Shown here: piece by piece, positions 1-10,422 of the stretch
Numbering within the stretch: position 1 is the stretch's first letter
Layout: each line of letters opens with the position of its first letter
Assembly: GCF_019038465.1 (NCBI RefSeq)
Contig: NZ_JAFKRH010000014.1
Coordinates: 212,194-276,193, forward strand
Reading direction: 5' to 3'
Length of the DNA: 64,000 nucleotides
Source: Synechococcus sp. CCY 0621
Lineage (GTDB): Bacteria; Cyanobacteriota; Cyanobacteriia; PCC-6307; Cyanobiaceae
Position numbers and translations under genes: made by a program
The notes under the pieces: generated by a model
Database searches by the model: none
What the model was told of the DNA's origin: nothing
The model's input: only the letters and a program-made list of their open reading frames with translations

Positions 1-1
1 G

Positions 2-319
2 ATTCCCCGGCGGCTGGAGGAGAGCCTCTCACGCATTGAGCAGGGGGATCTGCAGGTGCTGATCCGTGCCGGAGAAACCGATCGGCTGCTGCGGCGCCTG
101 GCCCTGGCCCAGCAGAGCTCGGGTCAGTCCTTCCTGCTGGGGGGCCTGGCGGTGGCGGCGGCGCTGCTGGCAGCGAGCAGCCGCCCCGCCCTGGTGGCGG
201 TGCCCCTGGTGCTGGGGCTGCCGGTGGGCCTCTCCTGGCTGAAGCTGCAATCGCGGCTCAAGCGCGATGGCCGCCTCGACCAGCTGCCTGGGGTCGCCGC
301 AGCGTCACGCCGGGAGTGA
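2..319 (+). CDS. ABC1/UbiB-family protein kinase-like protein, C-terminal end (partial)
   Basis: The open frame runs in from the left edge and ends at the TGA at 317-319, so only the last 105 codons are present. The visible part begins IPRRLEESLSRIEQGDL, followed by a basic stretch (ETDRLLRRLALAQQSSGQ) and two hydrophobic segments, LLGGLAVAAALLAA and ALVAVPLVLGLPVG. This is the usual tail of cyanobacterial ABC1 (AarF/UbiB-like) atypical kinases, which act in quinone biology at membranes. The kinase core lies outside the window, so the call rests on the tail and on its position next to eno, a common cyanobacterial arrangement. It converges on eno with a gap of 13 bases. Confidence 0.65.
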   Translation: MPRRLEESLSRIEQGDLQVLIRAGETDRLLRRLALAQQSSGQSFLLGGLAVAAALLAASSRPALVAVPLVLGLPVGLSWLKLQSRLKRDGRLDQLPGVAAASRRE

Positions 320-332
320 TCGGCGGGCCGCC

Positions 333-1652
<1,320 letters not shown>

Positions 1653-1757
1653 CTATGGGTGGCCCTCCACCCTTGCCTGTGTTCCCTGCACCACCGTTTG
1701 GCGATGACCCGGGCCCACGGCCCCCTGGTCAGAATGGCCCCAGCTGGTCCAGCGCCG

Positions 1758-2159
1758 ATGCGATTGCTTCACACCATGCTCAGGGTGGGCGACCTGGAGC
1801 GCTCCCTGCGCTTCTACATCGAGGTGCTCGGCATGAAGCTGCTGCGCCGCAAGGACTATCCCGGCGGCGCCTACACCCTGGCCTTCGTCGGCTACGGGGA
1901 TGAGAAGGACACCACCGTGCTGGAACTCACCCACAACTGGGGCACCGAGGCCTACGACCTCGGCACCGGCTTCGGCCATCTGGCCATCGGCGTCGATGAC
2001 ATCTACGCCACCTGCGCGGCCATTGCCGCCAAGGGTGGTCAGGTGGTGCGCGAACCCGGCCCGAAGCAGCACGGCACCAGTGTGATCGCGTTTGTGCAGG
2101 ATCCCGACGGCTACAAGGTGGAACTGATCCAGACGTCGTCGAGGTCCGATGCGCCCTGA
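1758..2159 (+). CDS. gloA: lactoylglutathione lyase (glyoxalase I)
   Basis: A single-domain VOC protein of 133 residues that isomerises the hemithioacetal of methylglyoxal and glutathione to S-lactoylglutathione. The start [20 protein letters not shown] contains the first metal-ligand histidine; [26 protein letters not shown] and [13 protein letters not shown] supply the rest of the metal site. The ATG at 1758 gives the family's usual N-terminus; in-frame ATGs at 1704 and 1734 would add poorly conserved residues. The gene overlaps the start of clpB by 11 bases, so the two are probably translated together. It is divergent from eno. Confidence 0.95.
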   Translation: MRLLHTMLRVGDLERSLRFYIEVLGMKLLRRKDYPGGAYTLAFVGYGDEKDTTVLELTHNWGTEAYDLGTGFGHLAIGVDDIYATCAAIAAKGGQVVREPGPKQHGTSVIAFVQDPDGYKVELIQTSSRSDAP

Positions 2160-4968
2160 GTCCCGCCTGCGCGACGACCGGGAGTCGGCGGCTGCTCCCG
2201 CCAGCCTCACGAGCGATCCTGACCGCTTCAGTGACGCCGCCTGGGATCTGTTGATCGCCTCCCAGGAGCAGGCGCGGCGCTGGCGCCATGGCGCCATGGA
2301 CGTGGAGCACCTGCTGCTCACCCTGCTGCTGAACCGGCGCTTCGCCACCTGGGTGGAACCGCTGCCCCTCGACGAGGACCGGCTGCTCGATCGACTGGAA
2401 ACCTTCTGCGCCGAGCAGCCCGGTGGCGACGGCGGCATCCTCTACATCGGCGATGCCCTTGAAGATCTGCTGGAGGAGGCCGATCGCCGCCGGGCGGCCT
2501 GGGGATCCCGGCTGCTGGATGTCCCCCATGTACTGCTGGCCCTGCTGGTGGATCCCCGCATCGGGGCGTCCCTGCTGGTGGAGGAGGGCCTGAGCGAGGA
2601 CCTGTTGCTGCGCCAGTGGCGGCCATTGCCGGCCGCGGCCGAGGCCGCTGCTCCGTCTGCGGCGCCGGTATCGGCCCCGCCGCCCGCCGCCCCCCTGCGG
2701 TCACCGACGCCGCCGCAGACCGACCTGACCCTGCAGCGGGAGGGCGATCCGGAACCCGGTGCCCTGGCCCGCTACGGACGCGACCTCACCGCCGCCGCCC
2801 GGGCAGGAGAACTCGATCCAGTGGTGGGAAGGGATCCGGAGATCCGCCGGCTGATCCAGGTGCTTTCGCGCCGCAGCAAGAACAACCCGGTGCTGATCGG
2901 TGAGCCCGGTGTCGGCAAGACCGCGGTGGCCGAATCCCTGGCCCAGCGGATCGTGGCCGGAGAGGTGCCCGATGCCCTGCGGGGACTGCGGCTGGTGGCC
3001 CTGGATCTGGGGGCCCTGATCGCCGGGGCCAAGTTCCGCGGTCAGTTCGAGGAGCGCCTGCGCAGCGTGCTGGCGGAAGTCCGCGACTGCGACGGTGCCA
3101 GAGGCGAGGAGGGGGGTGCCAGAGGCGCCGGCGGTGTGGTGCTGTTCATCGACGAACTGCACACGGTGGTGGGCGGTGATCGCTCCGGCACCGATGCGGC
3201 CAGCATCCTCAAACCGGTGCTGGCCCGGGGCGACCTGCGTTGCATCGGCGCCACCACCCCCGAGGACTACCGGCGCAGCATCGAAAAGGACCCGGCCCTG
3301 GAGCGCCGTTTCCAGCAGGTGGTGATCCGCGAACCCGATGGCCCCACCTGCCTCGAGATCCTGCGGGGGCTGAAGGAGCGCTACGAGCTCCACCACGGCG
3401 TCACCATCACCGATGGGGCCCTGGTGGCGGCCTCCAGACTCGCGGCCCGCTACATCAGCGACCGCTGCCTGCCTGATTCGGCCATCGACCTGATCGACGA
3501 GGCCGCCGCCAACCTGCGCATGGAGGCCACCTCCAAGCCCCAGGTGGTGGAGGCGGCCGAGGCGGACCTGCGGCGGGTGGAACTGGAGCTGCTGGCGGCT
3601 GAGGCGTCTCCGCTGGAGGAACGTCTGCAGCTGCAGGAGCAGCGGCGCTTCGCCCACGAACAGCTCGAACGCCTGCAGCGGCGCTGGGCGGGGGAGCGGG
3701 AGCGCCTCGAGGAGCTGCGCGAACTCATGCACCAGGACGAGGACCTGCGCCACGCCATCGCCGAGGCGGAGCGGGACGGGGACCTGGAGGAGGCGGCCCG
3801 GCTCCAGTACGACCAGCTGCACGGGGTGCAGCAACGCCGCGCCACCGTCGAGGCGGAGCTGCAGAGCGATCCGATGCTGCGCGAGCAGGTGGAGGAGGGG
3901 GACATCGCCGATGTGGTGGCCCGCTCCACTGGCATCCCCGTGCAGCAGCTGCTGGCCGGCGAACGCCAGAAGCTGCTCGAGCTGGAGCAGCGGCTCGGCG
4001 AGCGGGTGATCGGCCAGCCCGAGGCGGTGGCGGCGGTGGCGGCGTCGATCCGTCGCTCCCGCGCCGGCATGCAGGCCCCCACCCGGCCGGTGGGGTCGTT
4101 CCTGTTCCTGGGGCCCACCGGCGTCGGCAAGACGGAACTGGCCAAGGCCCTGGCGGCGGCCCTCTTCGATGAGGAGGAGGCCCTGGTGCGGCTGGACATG
4201 AGCGAATTCATGGAGCGCAATGCCGTCGCCCGCCTGGTGGGGGCCCCCCCCGGCTACGTGGGCTACGAGGAGGGGGGCCAGCTCACCGAGGCCGTGCGTC
4301 GCCGCCCCTACGCGGTGCTGCTGCTGGATGAGGTGGAGAAGGCCCATCCCGATGTGTTCAACCTGCTGCTGCAGGTGCTCGACGACGGCCGGCTCACCGA
4401 TTCCCAGGGCCGCACGGTGGACTTTCGCCACACGGTGGTGATCATGACCAGCAACCTGGCCAGCCGGGCGATCCTGGAGAGGGCCCGCTCCGGCTCCAGC
4501 CCTGACGGCGGCGGCCATTCCCTTCACCCCGAGGAGGGCGAGCTGGCCCAGGAGCGCGCCCTGGATCTGGCGGTGGAGGAGGCCCTGTCGCGCCAGTTCC
4601 GCCCGGAATTTCTCAACCGCATCGATGAGGTGATCCGTTTCCGGCCCCTCGCCCGCACCGATCTCGAGCGCATCGTGCGCCTGCAGCTGGCGGAGCTGGC
4701 CGCCCTGCTGCGGGAGCAGCACCTGGAGTTGGAGCTGGACGAGGCCGTCGTCGTGGCCCTGGCCCAGCAGGGCTACGAGCCGGAGTACGGTGCCCGCCCG
4801 CTGCGGCGGGTGCTGCGCCGTCGCATCGAGAATCCCCTGGCCACCGAATTGCTGGAGGATCACTTCAGCGGCGCCAGGGGCGTGCGGCTGGAGCTCGCCG
4901 GCCCCGGGGACGAGGGCTTTCGCTTCATTCCCCTGAAGGCGGATGGGGAAGGACGTCCGGTAGGGTGA
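2149..4968 (+). CDS. clpB: ClpB-type AAA+ disaggregase (Hsp100)
   Basis: A 939-residue chaperone ATPase that threads aggregated protein through a hexameric pore with DnaK. Order of domains: a divergent Clp N domain (about 25-160), a Pro/Ala-rich linker, NBD1 with Walker A GEPGVGKT at 251-258 and Walker B LFIDELH, a full coiled-coil middle domain (about 455-600, including [18 protein letters not shown]), and NBD2 with Walker A GPTGVGKT at 655-662, pore motif GYVGYEEGG and sensor [13 protein letters not shown]. The complete middle domain argues for ClpB and against ClpC. The first pore loop reads [12 protein letters not shown], with Phe where E. coli ClpB has Tyr, and NBD1 carries a short GARG-repeat insertion before Walker B. 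It overlaps gloA and lies upstream of secE. Confidence 0.93.
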   Translation: MRPESRLRDDRESAAAPASLTSDPDRFSDAAWDLLIASQEQARRWRHGAMDVEHLLLTLLLNRRFATWVEPLPLDEDRLLDRLETFCAEQPGGDGGILYIGDALEDLLEEADRRRAAWGSRLLDVPHVLLALLVDPRIGASLLVEEGLSEDLLLRQWRPLPAAAEAAAPSAAPVSAPPPAAPLRSPTPPQTDLTLQREGDPEPGALARYGRDLTAAARAGELDPVVGRDPEIRRLIQVLSRRSKNNPVLIGEPGVGKTAVAESLAQRIVAGEVPDALRGLRLVALDLGALIAGAKFRGQFEERLRSVLAEVRDCDGARGEEGGARGAGGVVLFIDELHTVVGGDRSGTDAASILKPVLARGDLRCIGATTPEDYRRSIEKDPALERRFQQVVIREPDGPTCLEILRGLKERYELHHGVTITDGALVAASRLAARYISDRCLPDSAIDLIDEAAANLRMEATSKPQVVEAAEADLRRVELELLAAEASPLEERLQLQEQRRFAHEQLERLQRRWAGERERLEELRELMHQDEDLRHAIAEAERDGDLEEAARLQYDQLHGVQQRRATVEAELQSDPMLREQVEEGDIADVVARSTGIPVQQLLAGERQKLLELEQRLGERVIGQPEAVAAVAASIRRSRAGMQAPTRPVGSFLFLGPTGVGKTELAKALAAALFDEEEALVRLDMSEFMERNAVARLVGAPPGYVGYEEGGQLTEAVRRRPYAVLLLDEVEKAHPDVFNLLLQVLDDGRLTDSQGRTVDFRHTVVIMTSNLASRAILERARSGSSPDGGGHSLHPEEGELAQERALDLAVEEALSRQFRPEFLNRIDEVIRFRPLARTDLERIVRLQLAELAALLREQHLELELDEAVVVALAQQGYEPEYGARPLRRVLRRRIENPLATELLEDHFSGARGVRLELAGPGDEGFRFIPLKADGEGRPVG

Positions 4969-5016
4969 TCGTTTGTCGATGCTTGCCGACATAACGGCAG
5001 CCATCGCCTCCACACC

Positions 5017-5310
5017 GTGGAACCCATTCCCCCCGTCACCACCACCACGAGCAGTCCCGATGGGCCCCTGGCCCAGAGGAATGGCCTGTCCGATCCCGAC
5101 GAGGGGCCGGATGGTGCCTCGAGCGACGAGGAGACCGCCACCGGTTTCTTCGCGGTCACCCTCGCGGAACTGCGCAAGGTTGTCTGGCCGAGCCGCCAGC
5201 AGCTGTTCAGCGAATCGGTGGCGGTGATTCTGATGGTGAGCCTTTCGGCCGCAGCCATTGCCGCGATCGATCGCTTCTATCACTGGGGATCGGCCCAGAT
5301 CTTCCGTTGA
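5017..5310 (+). CDS. secE: preprotein translocase subunit SecE
   Basis: A small single-span subunit of the SecYEG channel. The conserved bacterial core is at the C-terminal end: LAELRKVVWPSRQQ followed by the membrane helix ESVAVILMVSLSAAAIAAID. Residues 1 to about 45 are acidic and low in conservation, so the GTG start at 5017 is uncertain and a shorter protein is possible. The stop TGA overlaps the nusG ATG by one base (TGATG), giving the classic secE-nusG coupling. Confidence 0.93.
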   Translation: MEPIPPVTTTTSSPDGPLAQRNGLSDPDEGPDGASSDEETATGFFAVTLAELRKVVWPSRQQLFSESVAVILMVSLSAAAIAAIDRFYHWGSAQIFR

Positions 5311-6014
5311 TGACCCTTCCCCTGTCTGCCGTGCCCGAGACCGTGCCCGAGATCGAACCGGACGCCCCCGAGGTGCTGGAGCTTCCTGGCGAAGGGCCTG
5401 GCCCCGTCGCCGCAGACGGCGCCGCCGAGGCGGCTGAATCGGCCAAGCCCCAGGTGGCCCGCTGGTTCGCGGTTCAGGTGGCCTCCAGTTGCGAGAAGAA
5501 GGTGAAGGCCACCCTCGAGCAGCGGGCCGTCACCCTAGGGGTCAGCAACCGGATCCTCGAGATCGAGATCCCCCAGACCCCTGGTGTCAAGTTGAAGAAG
5601 GACGGCAGCCGCCAGTCCATCGAGGAGAAGGTGTTTCCCGGCTACGTGCTGGTGCGCATGGTCCTCGATGAGGACACGATGATGGCGGTGCGCAGCACCC
5701 CCAACGTCATCAACTTCGTGGGCCAGGAGGAACGCCGCGCCACCGGCAAGGCCCGGGGGCACATCCGGCCCCGGCCCCTCAGCCGCCAGGAGGTGGATCG
5801 CATCTTCAAGCGTGCCGCCGAGAAGAAACCTGTCCTCAAGGTCGACCTCACCGAAGGCGATCAGATCCTCGTCACCGCCGGTCCGTTCAAGGACTTCCAG
5901 GGCGAGGTGATCGAAGTCTCCGGTGAGCGCAGCAAGCTGAAGGCCCTCCTGTCGATCTTCGGCAGGGAGACCCCTGTCGAGCTCGAGTTCTCCCAGATCA
6001 GCAAACAGAGCTGA
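5310..6014 (+). CDS. nusG: transcription termination/antitermination factor NusG
   Basis: A 234-residue RNA-polymerase-binding factor. After a cyanobacterial-style acidic N-terminal extension (about 50 residues, rich in Glu, Ala and Pro) come the NGN domain ([38 protein letters not shown]) and the KOW domain ([19 protein letters not shown]). I use the ATG at 5310 rather than the adjacent TTG at 5307 because it overlaps the secE stop. The downstream rplK is reached through a hairpin-rich spacer of 157 bases. Confidence 0.97.
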   Translation: MTLPLSAVPETVPEIEPDAPEVLELPGEGPGPVAADGAAEAAESAKPQVARWFAVQVASSCEKKVKATLEQRAVTLGVSNRILEIEIPQTPGVKLKKDGSRQSIEEKVFPGYVLVRMVLDEDTMMAVRSTPNVINFVGQEERRATGKARGHIRPRPLSRQEVDRIFKRAAEKKPVLKVDLTEGDQILVTAGPFKDFQGEVIEVSGERSKLKALLSIFGRETPVELEFSQISKQS

Positions 6015-6171
6015 TCAGCGGCGGCCGCCTCCCTGCGGAGGGCGGCCCAAGGTGGTCCCTACGGGACCGCCACGCTGCCGGGCCGTCCACCGCCCCGGCG
6101 ATCCGCAGCACTCCCGCGAGGGAGTCCCGTCCCGCTCTCCCGCAAGGGAGTTCCGTCCCCTAGTCCAGACG
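6015..6171 (+). promoter_or_regulatory. hairpin-rich rplK leader
   Basis: The spacer between nusG and rplK contains four consecutive inverted repeats by eye. They are GGCCGCCTCC/GGAGGGCGGCC (6023-6047), GGTGGTCCC/GGGACCGCC (6051-6071), CTCCCGCGAGGGAG (6111-6124) and CTCCCGCAAGGGAG (6137-6150). The last two sit in an imperfect direct repeat of period 26 and end 21 bases before the rplK ATG. None is followed by a T run, so they do not look like simple terminators. In many bacteria L1 represses the rplK-rplA mRNA at its leader; a similar role here is inference. Confidence 0.55.
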
Positions 6172-6597
6172 ATGGCCAAGAAAGTCGTAGCTGTGATCAA
6201 GCTGGCCCTCCAGGCCGGCAAAGCGAACCCCGCACCACCGGTGGGCCCTGCCCTCGGTCAGCACGGGGTCAACATCATGGCGTTCTGCAAGGAGTACAAC
6301 GCCCGCACCCAGGAAAAGGCCGGGTACGTGATCCCGGTGGAGATCTCGGTCTTTGAAGACCGCAGCTTCACCTTCATCACCAAGACCCCGCCCGCTTCGG
6401 TGCTCATCTCCAAGGCCGCCGGCATCGACAAAGGTGCTGCCACGTCCGCCAAGGGCGCCGTGGGTGCCATCAGTCGCGCCCAGCTTGAGGAGATCGCCAA
6501 GACCAAGCTGCCCGACCTCAATTGCGCCAGCGTTGAGTCGGCCATGCGCATCATCGAAGGCACTGCCCGCAACATGGGCGTTGCCGTCAGCGACTGA
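6172..6597 (+). CDS. rplK: 50S ribosomal protein L11
   Basis: A 141-residue protein of the GTPase-associated centre of the large subunit. The N-terminus [20 protein letters not shown], the loop [19 protein letters not shown] and the C-terminal RNA-binding part ([22 protein letters not shown]) are standard, as is the length. An upstream in-frame extension (from 6052) is rejected because it reads through the leader hairpins. First gene of the L11-L1 pair. Confidence 0.98.
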   Translation: MAKKVVAVIKLALQAGKANPAPPVGPALGQHGVNIMAFCKEYNARTQEKAGYVIPVEISVFEDRSFTFITKTPPASVLISKAAGIDKGAATSAKGAVGAISRAQLEEIAKTKLPDLNCASVESAMRIIEGTARNMGVAVSD

Positions 6598-6673
6598 CCC
6601 TCCCCGGGCGTCGTTTCATTCCATTCACCTACCTGGGGGAGACCGCCCGCGGTCGTCCGCACCCCTTCCTGCC

Positions 6674-7381
6674 ATGACAAAAATCTCCAAACGCTTCACG
6701 GCCCTCGCCGCCAAGGTCGAGGACCGCTCCTACGAACCGCTCGAAGCCATTGAGCTGGTCAAGGACACCGCCACCGCCCGCTTCGATGAAACCATCGAAG
6801 CCCATGTGCGCCTCGGCATCGATCCCAAGTACACCGACCAGCAGCTGCGCACCACCGTGGCTCTGCCCCACGGCACCGGTCAGAGCATTCGCATCGCGGT
6901 GATTGCCCGGGGCGAGAAGGTGGCCGAAGCCAAGGCCGCCGGTGCCGACCTTGCCGGCGACGATGAACTGGTGGACCAGATCGCCGGCGGTGCCATCGAC
7001 TTCGATCTTCTGATCGCCACCCCCGACATGATGCCGAAGGTGGCCAAGCTCGGTCGGGTGCTCGGACCCCGTGGTCTGATGCCGAACCCCAAGGCCGGCA
7101 CCGTGACCACCGATCTGGCTGGCGCCATCAACGAATTCAAGGCGGGCAAACTGGAGTTCCGGGCCGACCGGGCCGGGATCGTGCACGTGCGCTTCGGCAA
7201 GGCCAGCTTCCCCAGCGCCAAGCTGCTGGAGAACCTCAAGGCACTGCAGGAAACCATCGACCGCAACAAGCCCAGCGGTGCCAAGGGCCGCTACTGGAGG
7301 AGCCTCTACGTCGCCTCCACGATGGGCCCCTCGGTGCAGGTCGACTTCGCCGCACTCCAGGACATCAAGCAGGACAGCTGA
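6674..7381 (+). CDS. rplA: 50S ribosomal protein L1
   Basis: A 235-residue protein of the L1 stalk. Starts [20 protein letters not shown]; hallmarks include [15 protein letters not shown], the signature [20 protein letters not shown] and the C-terminal [10 protein letters not shown]. Normal length. In many bacteria L1 is also the translational repressor of its own operon. It is 76 bases downstream of rplK, and the next gene, unusually, is an SGNH hydrolase rather than rplJ. Confidence 0.98.
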   Translation: MTKISKRFTALAAKVEDRSYEPLEAIELVKDTATARFDETIEAHVRLGIDPKYTDQQLRTTVALPHGTGQSIRIAVIARGEKVAEAKAAGADLAGDDELVDQIAGGAIDFDLLIATPDMMPKVAKLGRVLGPRGLMPNPKAGTVTTDLAGAINEFKAGKLEFRADRAGIVHVRFGKASFPSAKLLENLKALQETIDRNKPSGAKGRYWRSLYVASTMGPSVQVDFAALQDIKQDS

Positions 7382-7390
7382 AGCCCTGGA

Positions 7391-8053
7391 GTGCCTGCGT
7401 CGTCCTGGGTGCGGATCGGTGGCTGGGTGGCAGTTCCGCTCACCCTGCTGACCCTGGGGTGGGGCCTGCTTTTCCGGCCCGGCGCCGGTTCCATCGCCTC
7501 CCTGCCGCCGGAGTCCTCCGGATCGCCGTCCAACCCTGGCGGCGGTCCGGTGACCTTCGTCGGCGACTCGCTCACGGCCGAGGGCGACTGGCAGGCGGCG
7601 TTCCCCGCTCGTGTGGTCTACAACCAGGGCGTCAGTGGCGATACCAGCTTCCAGCTGATGGCCCGTCTGCCGTCGATCCGCCAGACCGGTGCCGCCACCT
7701 ACCTGGTGATGGTGGGCATCAACGACATCATCTGGGGCTACGACCCCGGCCGCATCGCCGGCCGGATCCAGTGGCTGCGCACCGGCCTGCAGATTGGTAC
7801 CGGGGCGCGGGTGGTCGTCCAGTCCACCATTCCCTGTGCCCGGTTCCGCTGTGGCGCCGACGGGGTTCGGCGGGTGGCGGAACTCAATCAGCGGCTCGCC
7901 CAGCAGACGCCTGCGCGGGATTACGCCGATCTCACCTCTGTGATGGCGGACGCCGATGGTCTCAAGCGCGCCTACACCGTGGATGGCGTGCATCTCAACG
8001 CCGCCGGTTACGCCCGCTGGCAGGCGCGGCTGCGGGAACTGGGCCTGCCGTGA
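7391..8053 (+). CDS. SGNH/GDSL-type hydrolase, membrane-anchored or secreted
   Basis: A 220-residue predicted esterase/lipase-type hydrolase. Residues about 8-28 (IGGWVAVPLTLLTLGWGLLF) form a signal anchor. The SGNH blocks are visible: block I VTFVGDSLTAEGDW with nucleophile Ser, the Gly of block II in YNQGVSGDTS, block III VMVGINDIIW with Asn, and block V VDGVHLNAAGYARW with the Asp-His pair. The substrate is unknown; acyl or acetyl ester removal from envelope lipids or glycans is typical of the family. Start GTG at 7391, 9 bases after the rplA stop, so it is probably on the ribosomal-protein transcript, interrupting the rplA-rplJ pairing. Confidence 0.85.
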   Translation: MPASSWVRIGGWVAVPLTLLTLGWGLLFRPGAGSIASLPPESSGSPSNPGGGPVTFVGDSLTAEGDWQAAFPARVVYNQGVSGDTSFQLMARLPSIRQTGAATYLVMVGINDIIWGYDPGRIAGRIQWLRTGLQIGTGARVVVQSTIPCARFRCGADGVRRVAELNQRLAQQTPARDYADLTSVMADADGLKRAYTVDGVHLNAAGYARWQARLRELGLP

Positions 8054-8312
8054 TGTAGGTTGAACAACTGGATTCGTCCAGAAGGGCACGCGCCCAACCC
8101 AAGACAGCAGGTCGTCAGGGTCGTCGATTCCGGTCGCTCGTTCCTTGTCGTAAGTCCTGCCGAGGTACACGCGATTGGTTTTTGCCTGTGCTGGTGACTC
8201 CGCCGGAGTCACTCAGATCGGAGCGGAGCGATGAGCGGCCTCGAAGCTTCCCTAGCCGGGGAGCTGTCAGGGCTGCGTTCCCTGCTTGTTCCCCCGATCC
8301 GATCCACTTCCT
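8054..8312 (+). promoter_or_regulatory. rplJ leader region
   Basis: A 259-base non-coding stretch before rplJ. It holds a perfect dyad GTGACTCC-GCC-GGAGTCAC (8194-8212) followed by the purine-rich GATCGGAGCGGAGCGATGAG. Long structured L10 leaders bound by the L10-(L7/L12)4 complex are known upstream of rplJ in many bacteria. This location and structure fit that role, which remains inference. A promoter may also lie here, since rplJ-rplL would otherwise be separated from rplA by the hydrolase gene. Confidence 0.45.
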
Positions 8313-8840
8313 ATGGGCCGCACGCTGGAGAACAAGCAACAGATCGTCGAAGAGCTCAAAGGGCTCCTCGGTGAAGCCGAAATGGCGCTGGTCCTCGATT
8401 TCAAGGGCCTGACCATCAAGGAGATGACTGATCTGCGGACCCGTCTGCAGGCCAGCAACGGTGTGTGCAAGGTGACCAAAAACACCTTGATGCGCCGTGC
8501 CATTGATGGTGACAGCGTCTGGTCGGATCTCGATTCCCTGCTCACCGGCACCAATGCCTTCGTCCTGGTCAAGGGCGATATCGGCGGTGCGGTGAAGGCC
8601 CTGCAGTCCTTCCAGAAGGACACCAAGAAGTCGGATGTGAAGGGAGGCCTCTTCGAAGGCAAGCTCCTTTCCCCCTCCGACATCCAGGCCATCGGGGATC
8701 TGCCTTCCAAGGAGGTGCTCATGGCCCAGATCGCCGGTGCGATCAATGGCCTGGCCACCAAGCTGGCTGTGGGCATCAACGAGGTTCCGTCCGGTCTCGC
8801 CAGGGCGCTCAAGCAACACGCCGAATCCGGCGAAGGTTGA
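8313..8840 (+). CDS. rplJ: 50S ribosomal protein L10
   Basis: A 175-residue base of the ribosomal stalk that binds the L7/L12 dimers through its C-terminal helix. Starts [19 protein letters not shown]; conserved [13 protein letters not shown] and [11 protein letters not shown] are present. The ATG at 8313 matches the family start; the frame stays open slightly upstream but into the leader. It precedes rplL by 62 bases. Confidence 0.97.
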   Translation: MGRTLENKQQIVEELKGLLGEAEMALVLDFKGLTIKEMTDLRTRLQASNGVCKVTKNTLMRRAIDGDSVWSDLDSLLTGTNAFVLVKGDIGGAVKALQSFQKDTKKSDVKGGLFEGKLLSPSDIQAIGDLPSKEVLMAQIAGAINGLATKLAVGINEVPSGLARALKQHAESGEG

Positions 8841-8902
8841 GTTCGCCTTTCGCGAACCCCTGGGCTCCACCGATCCTCCCGTTCTGTTGCTGATTCCCCC
8901 CC

Positions 8903-9289
8903 ATGTCCGCTACCACCGACCAGATTCTCGAACAACTGAAAACCCTCTCGCTGCTTGAGGCTTCCGAGCTCGTCAAGCAGATCGAAGAGGCCTTCGGCGT
9001 CTCCGCCGCCGCTTCGGCTGGCGTCGTCATGGCCGCCGCCGCCCCCGGCGCCGCCGCCGAGGCGGTTGAGGAGCAGACCGAATTCGACGTCATCCTCGAT
9101 GGCTTCGATCCGGCCGCCAAGATCAAGGTGCTGAAGGCCGTCCGCGAGGCCACCGGCCTCGGTCTGGGCGAAGCCAAGGCCCTTGTGGAAGCCGCTCCCA
9201 AGGCCGTCAAGGAAGGCATCTCCAAGAACGATGCCGAAGCTCTCAAGAAGAGCATCGAAGAAGTGGGTGGCAAGGTCTCCATCAAGTGA
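8903..9289 (+). CDS. rplL: 50S ribosomal protein L7/L12
   Basis: A 128-residue stalk protein that recruits translation GTPases. N-terminal dimerisation helices ([20 protein letters not shown]), an Ala-rich hinge around residues 35-55, and the globular C-terminal domain ([41 protein letters not shown]) are all standard. A strong intrinsic terminator follows within 50 bases, closing the block that began near secE. Confidence 0.98.
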   Translation: MSATTDQILEQLKTLSLLEASELVKQIEEAFGVSAAASAGVVMAAAAPGAAAEAVEEQTEFDVILDGFDPAAKIKVLKAVREATGLGLGEAKALVEAAPKAVKEGISKNDAEALKKSIEEVGGKVSIK

Positions 9290-9335
9290 CCGGCCACCGC
9301 CGGGCCTCCTGGCCCGGCGACCCCTTTCTTTCCAT

Positions 9336-9360
9336 GCCGGCCTTTCGGGGCCGGCTTTTT
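9336..9360 (+). terminator. intrinsic terminator of rplL
   Basis: Perfect stem GCCGGCC / GGCCGGC (9336-9342 with 9349-9355) with a six-base loop, followed directly by TTTTT. It lies 46 bases after the rplL stop and should end the ribosomal-protein transcript. Confidence 0.88.
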
Positions 9361-9414
9361 GATGGTCGCGTCCGGTGACGGCTGGGCGCCCCCGGGCACG
9401 CGGAGTGCAACCCA

Positions 9415-9445
9415 TAAAAAAGAGCCCCGCCGAAGGCAGGGCTCT
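9415..9445 (-). terminator. intrinsic terminator, minus strand
   Basis: On the minus strand the stem AGAGCCC / GGGCTCT (9445-9439 with 9427-9421) is followed by a run of T (seen as AAAAAA at 9416-9421 on the plus strand). It serves the DUF3747 gene, which ends at 9612, and faces the rplL terminator, so the two transcription units are insulated from each other. Confidence 0.8.
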
Positions 9446-9611
9446 GGAGATGGAACGATTCCGGGAGTCTGTCCTCGTTTCGACCCTGGAAGAGCGTCCT
9501 TCACTCCTCACCAGATCAGATTAAAGGAGGGGGAAGGCAGGTGGGGGGGTGAGGAGTCCGGTGATTCAACTGGTCCCGGACCAGGGCCCCAGACGGGATC
9601 GAGCGATGGGG

Positions 9612-10349
9612 TCAGAGACCCCCTCCATTGGCCTCGGTGTAGGGAATCACCTGGAGGGCGATCGCCCGACCGGAGCGGTCGGAGATCATGCTGTCGTCGC
9701 GCTGGTCGAGCAGCGGCGGGGTGGTGGCAAGGCCGGGGAGTTCGGCCCTGCCCGGGGAACGCCGGAACGTCTGGCCGCCGGCCCGGGCAATCAGTTGCTC
9801 CAGGGGGGTCGGACTGGCGAAGTAGAGGTGGGACAGGGACCTCTGCTCATAGGTGCGGCGTTTGAGATCCCAGCCGGGTTCGAGCGTGAGGGCGACGAAG
9901 CCGTCGCGGTCCCGCAGGGGAACCTCGGCCCTTCCCAGCACCAGGACGGCAGAACTTCTGGGCGAGACGGCCTGAAGCTCCAGACGGGAGCCCACCTGCT
10001 GCACCTGCAGGCGGTAGGTGGTGCCCATGTCCTGGTCGGCCACCCGCAGGGAATAGCCGTTGCTGTCGAGGTAGCGATTGCAGATGCCCGTGTAGTCGAA
10101 CCGGTTCAGGGTTGGATCCACCAGCCCGTCCGGGCGGGCCTGCCAGCAGGAGGGCTGGGCGGCCAGCTGCTCCAGCACCAGGAGGGTCCAGTCGTTGTCG
10201 CCCACCGGCCTGGCCAGCACCGCGAAACGCTGGGGGTCCACCTCCGTGCTCTGGAACAGGCCGGCGGCCATGGCCAGCCTGGGCTGCACCATCGGCAGGC
10301 CGGCTCCGGCCAGGGCCAGGCCCGCCAGGGCCAGGTAGGTTCGCTGCAT
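9612..10349 (-). CDS. DUF3747 domain-containing secreted protein
   Basis: A 245-residue protein of a cyanobacteria-restricted family of unknown function. It starts [20 protein letters not shown], a signal peptide, with GGAGGTG just upstream, which favours this ATG over the in-frame start at 10400. The mature part shows the family's conserved track: [61 protein letters not shown], then [20 protein letters not shown] and [15 protein letters not shown]. Function is not known; export to the periplasm or cell surface is inferred. Divergent from rnhA across 73 bases. Confidence 0.85.
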   Translation of the reverse strand: MQRTYLALAGLALAGAGLPMVQPRLAMAAGLFQSTEVDPQRFAVLARPVGDNDWTLLVLEQLAAQPSCWQARPDGLVDPTLNRFDYTGICNRYLDSNGYSLRVADQDMGTTYRLQVQQVGSRLELQAVSPRSSAVLVLGRAEVPLRDRDGFVALTLEPGWDLKRRTYEQRSLSHLYFASPTPLEQLIARAGGQTFRRSPGRAELPGLATTPPLLDQRDDSMISDRSGRAIALQVIPYTEANGGGL

Positions 10350-10422
10350 GGGAACACCTCCAGGGCCCGGGCGTTCTCCGGGAGAGAGGGTCTCATTCAA
10401 GCGATGCTGTCAAGGGGACTCC

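Noticed and set aside
2701..5283. An 860-codon open frame on the minus strand opposite clpB and secE
   Set aside because: It mirrors the high-GC codon bias of clpB, is rich in Gln, His, Leu and Gly repeats, has no domain, and the plus-strand genes are certain.
9570..9584. Dyad CTGGTCC-C-GGACCAG after the DUF3747 gene, considered as its terminator
   Set aside because: Loop is too short and no T run follows on either strand; the stem at 9415-9445 is the better minus-strand terminator.
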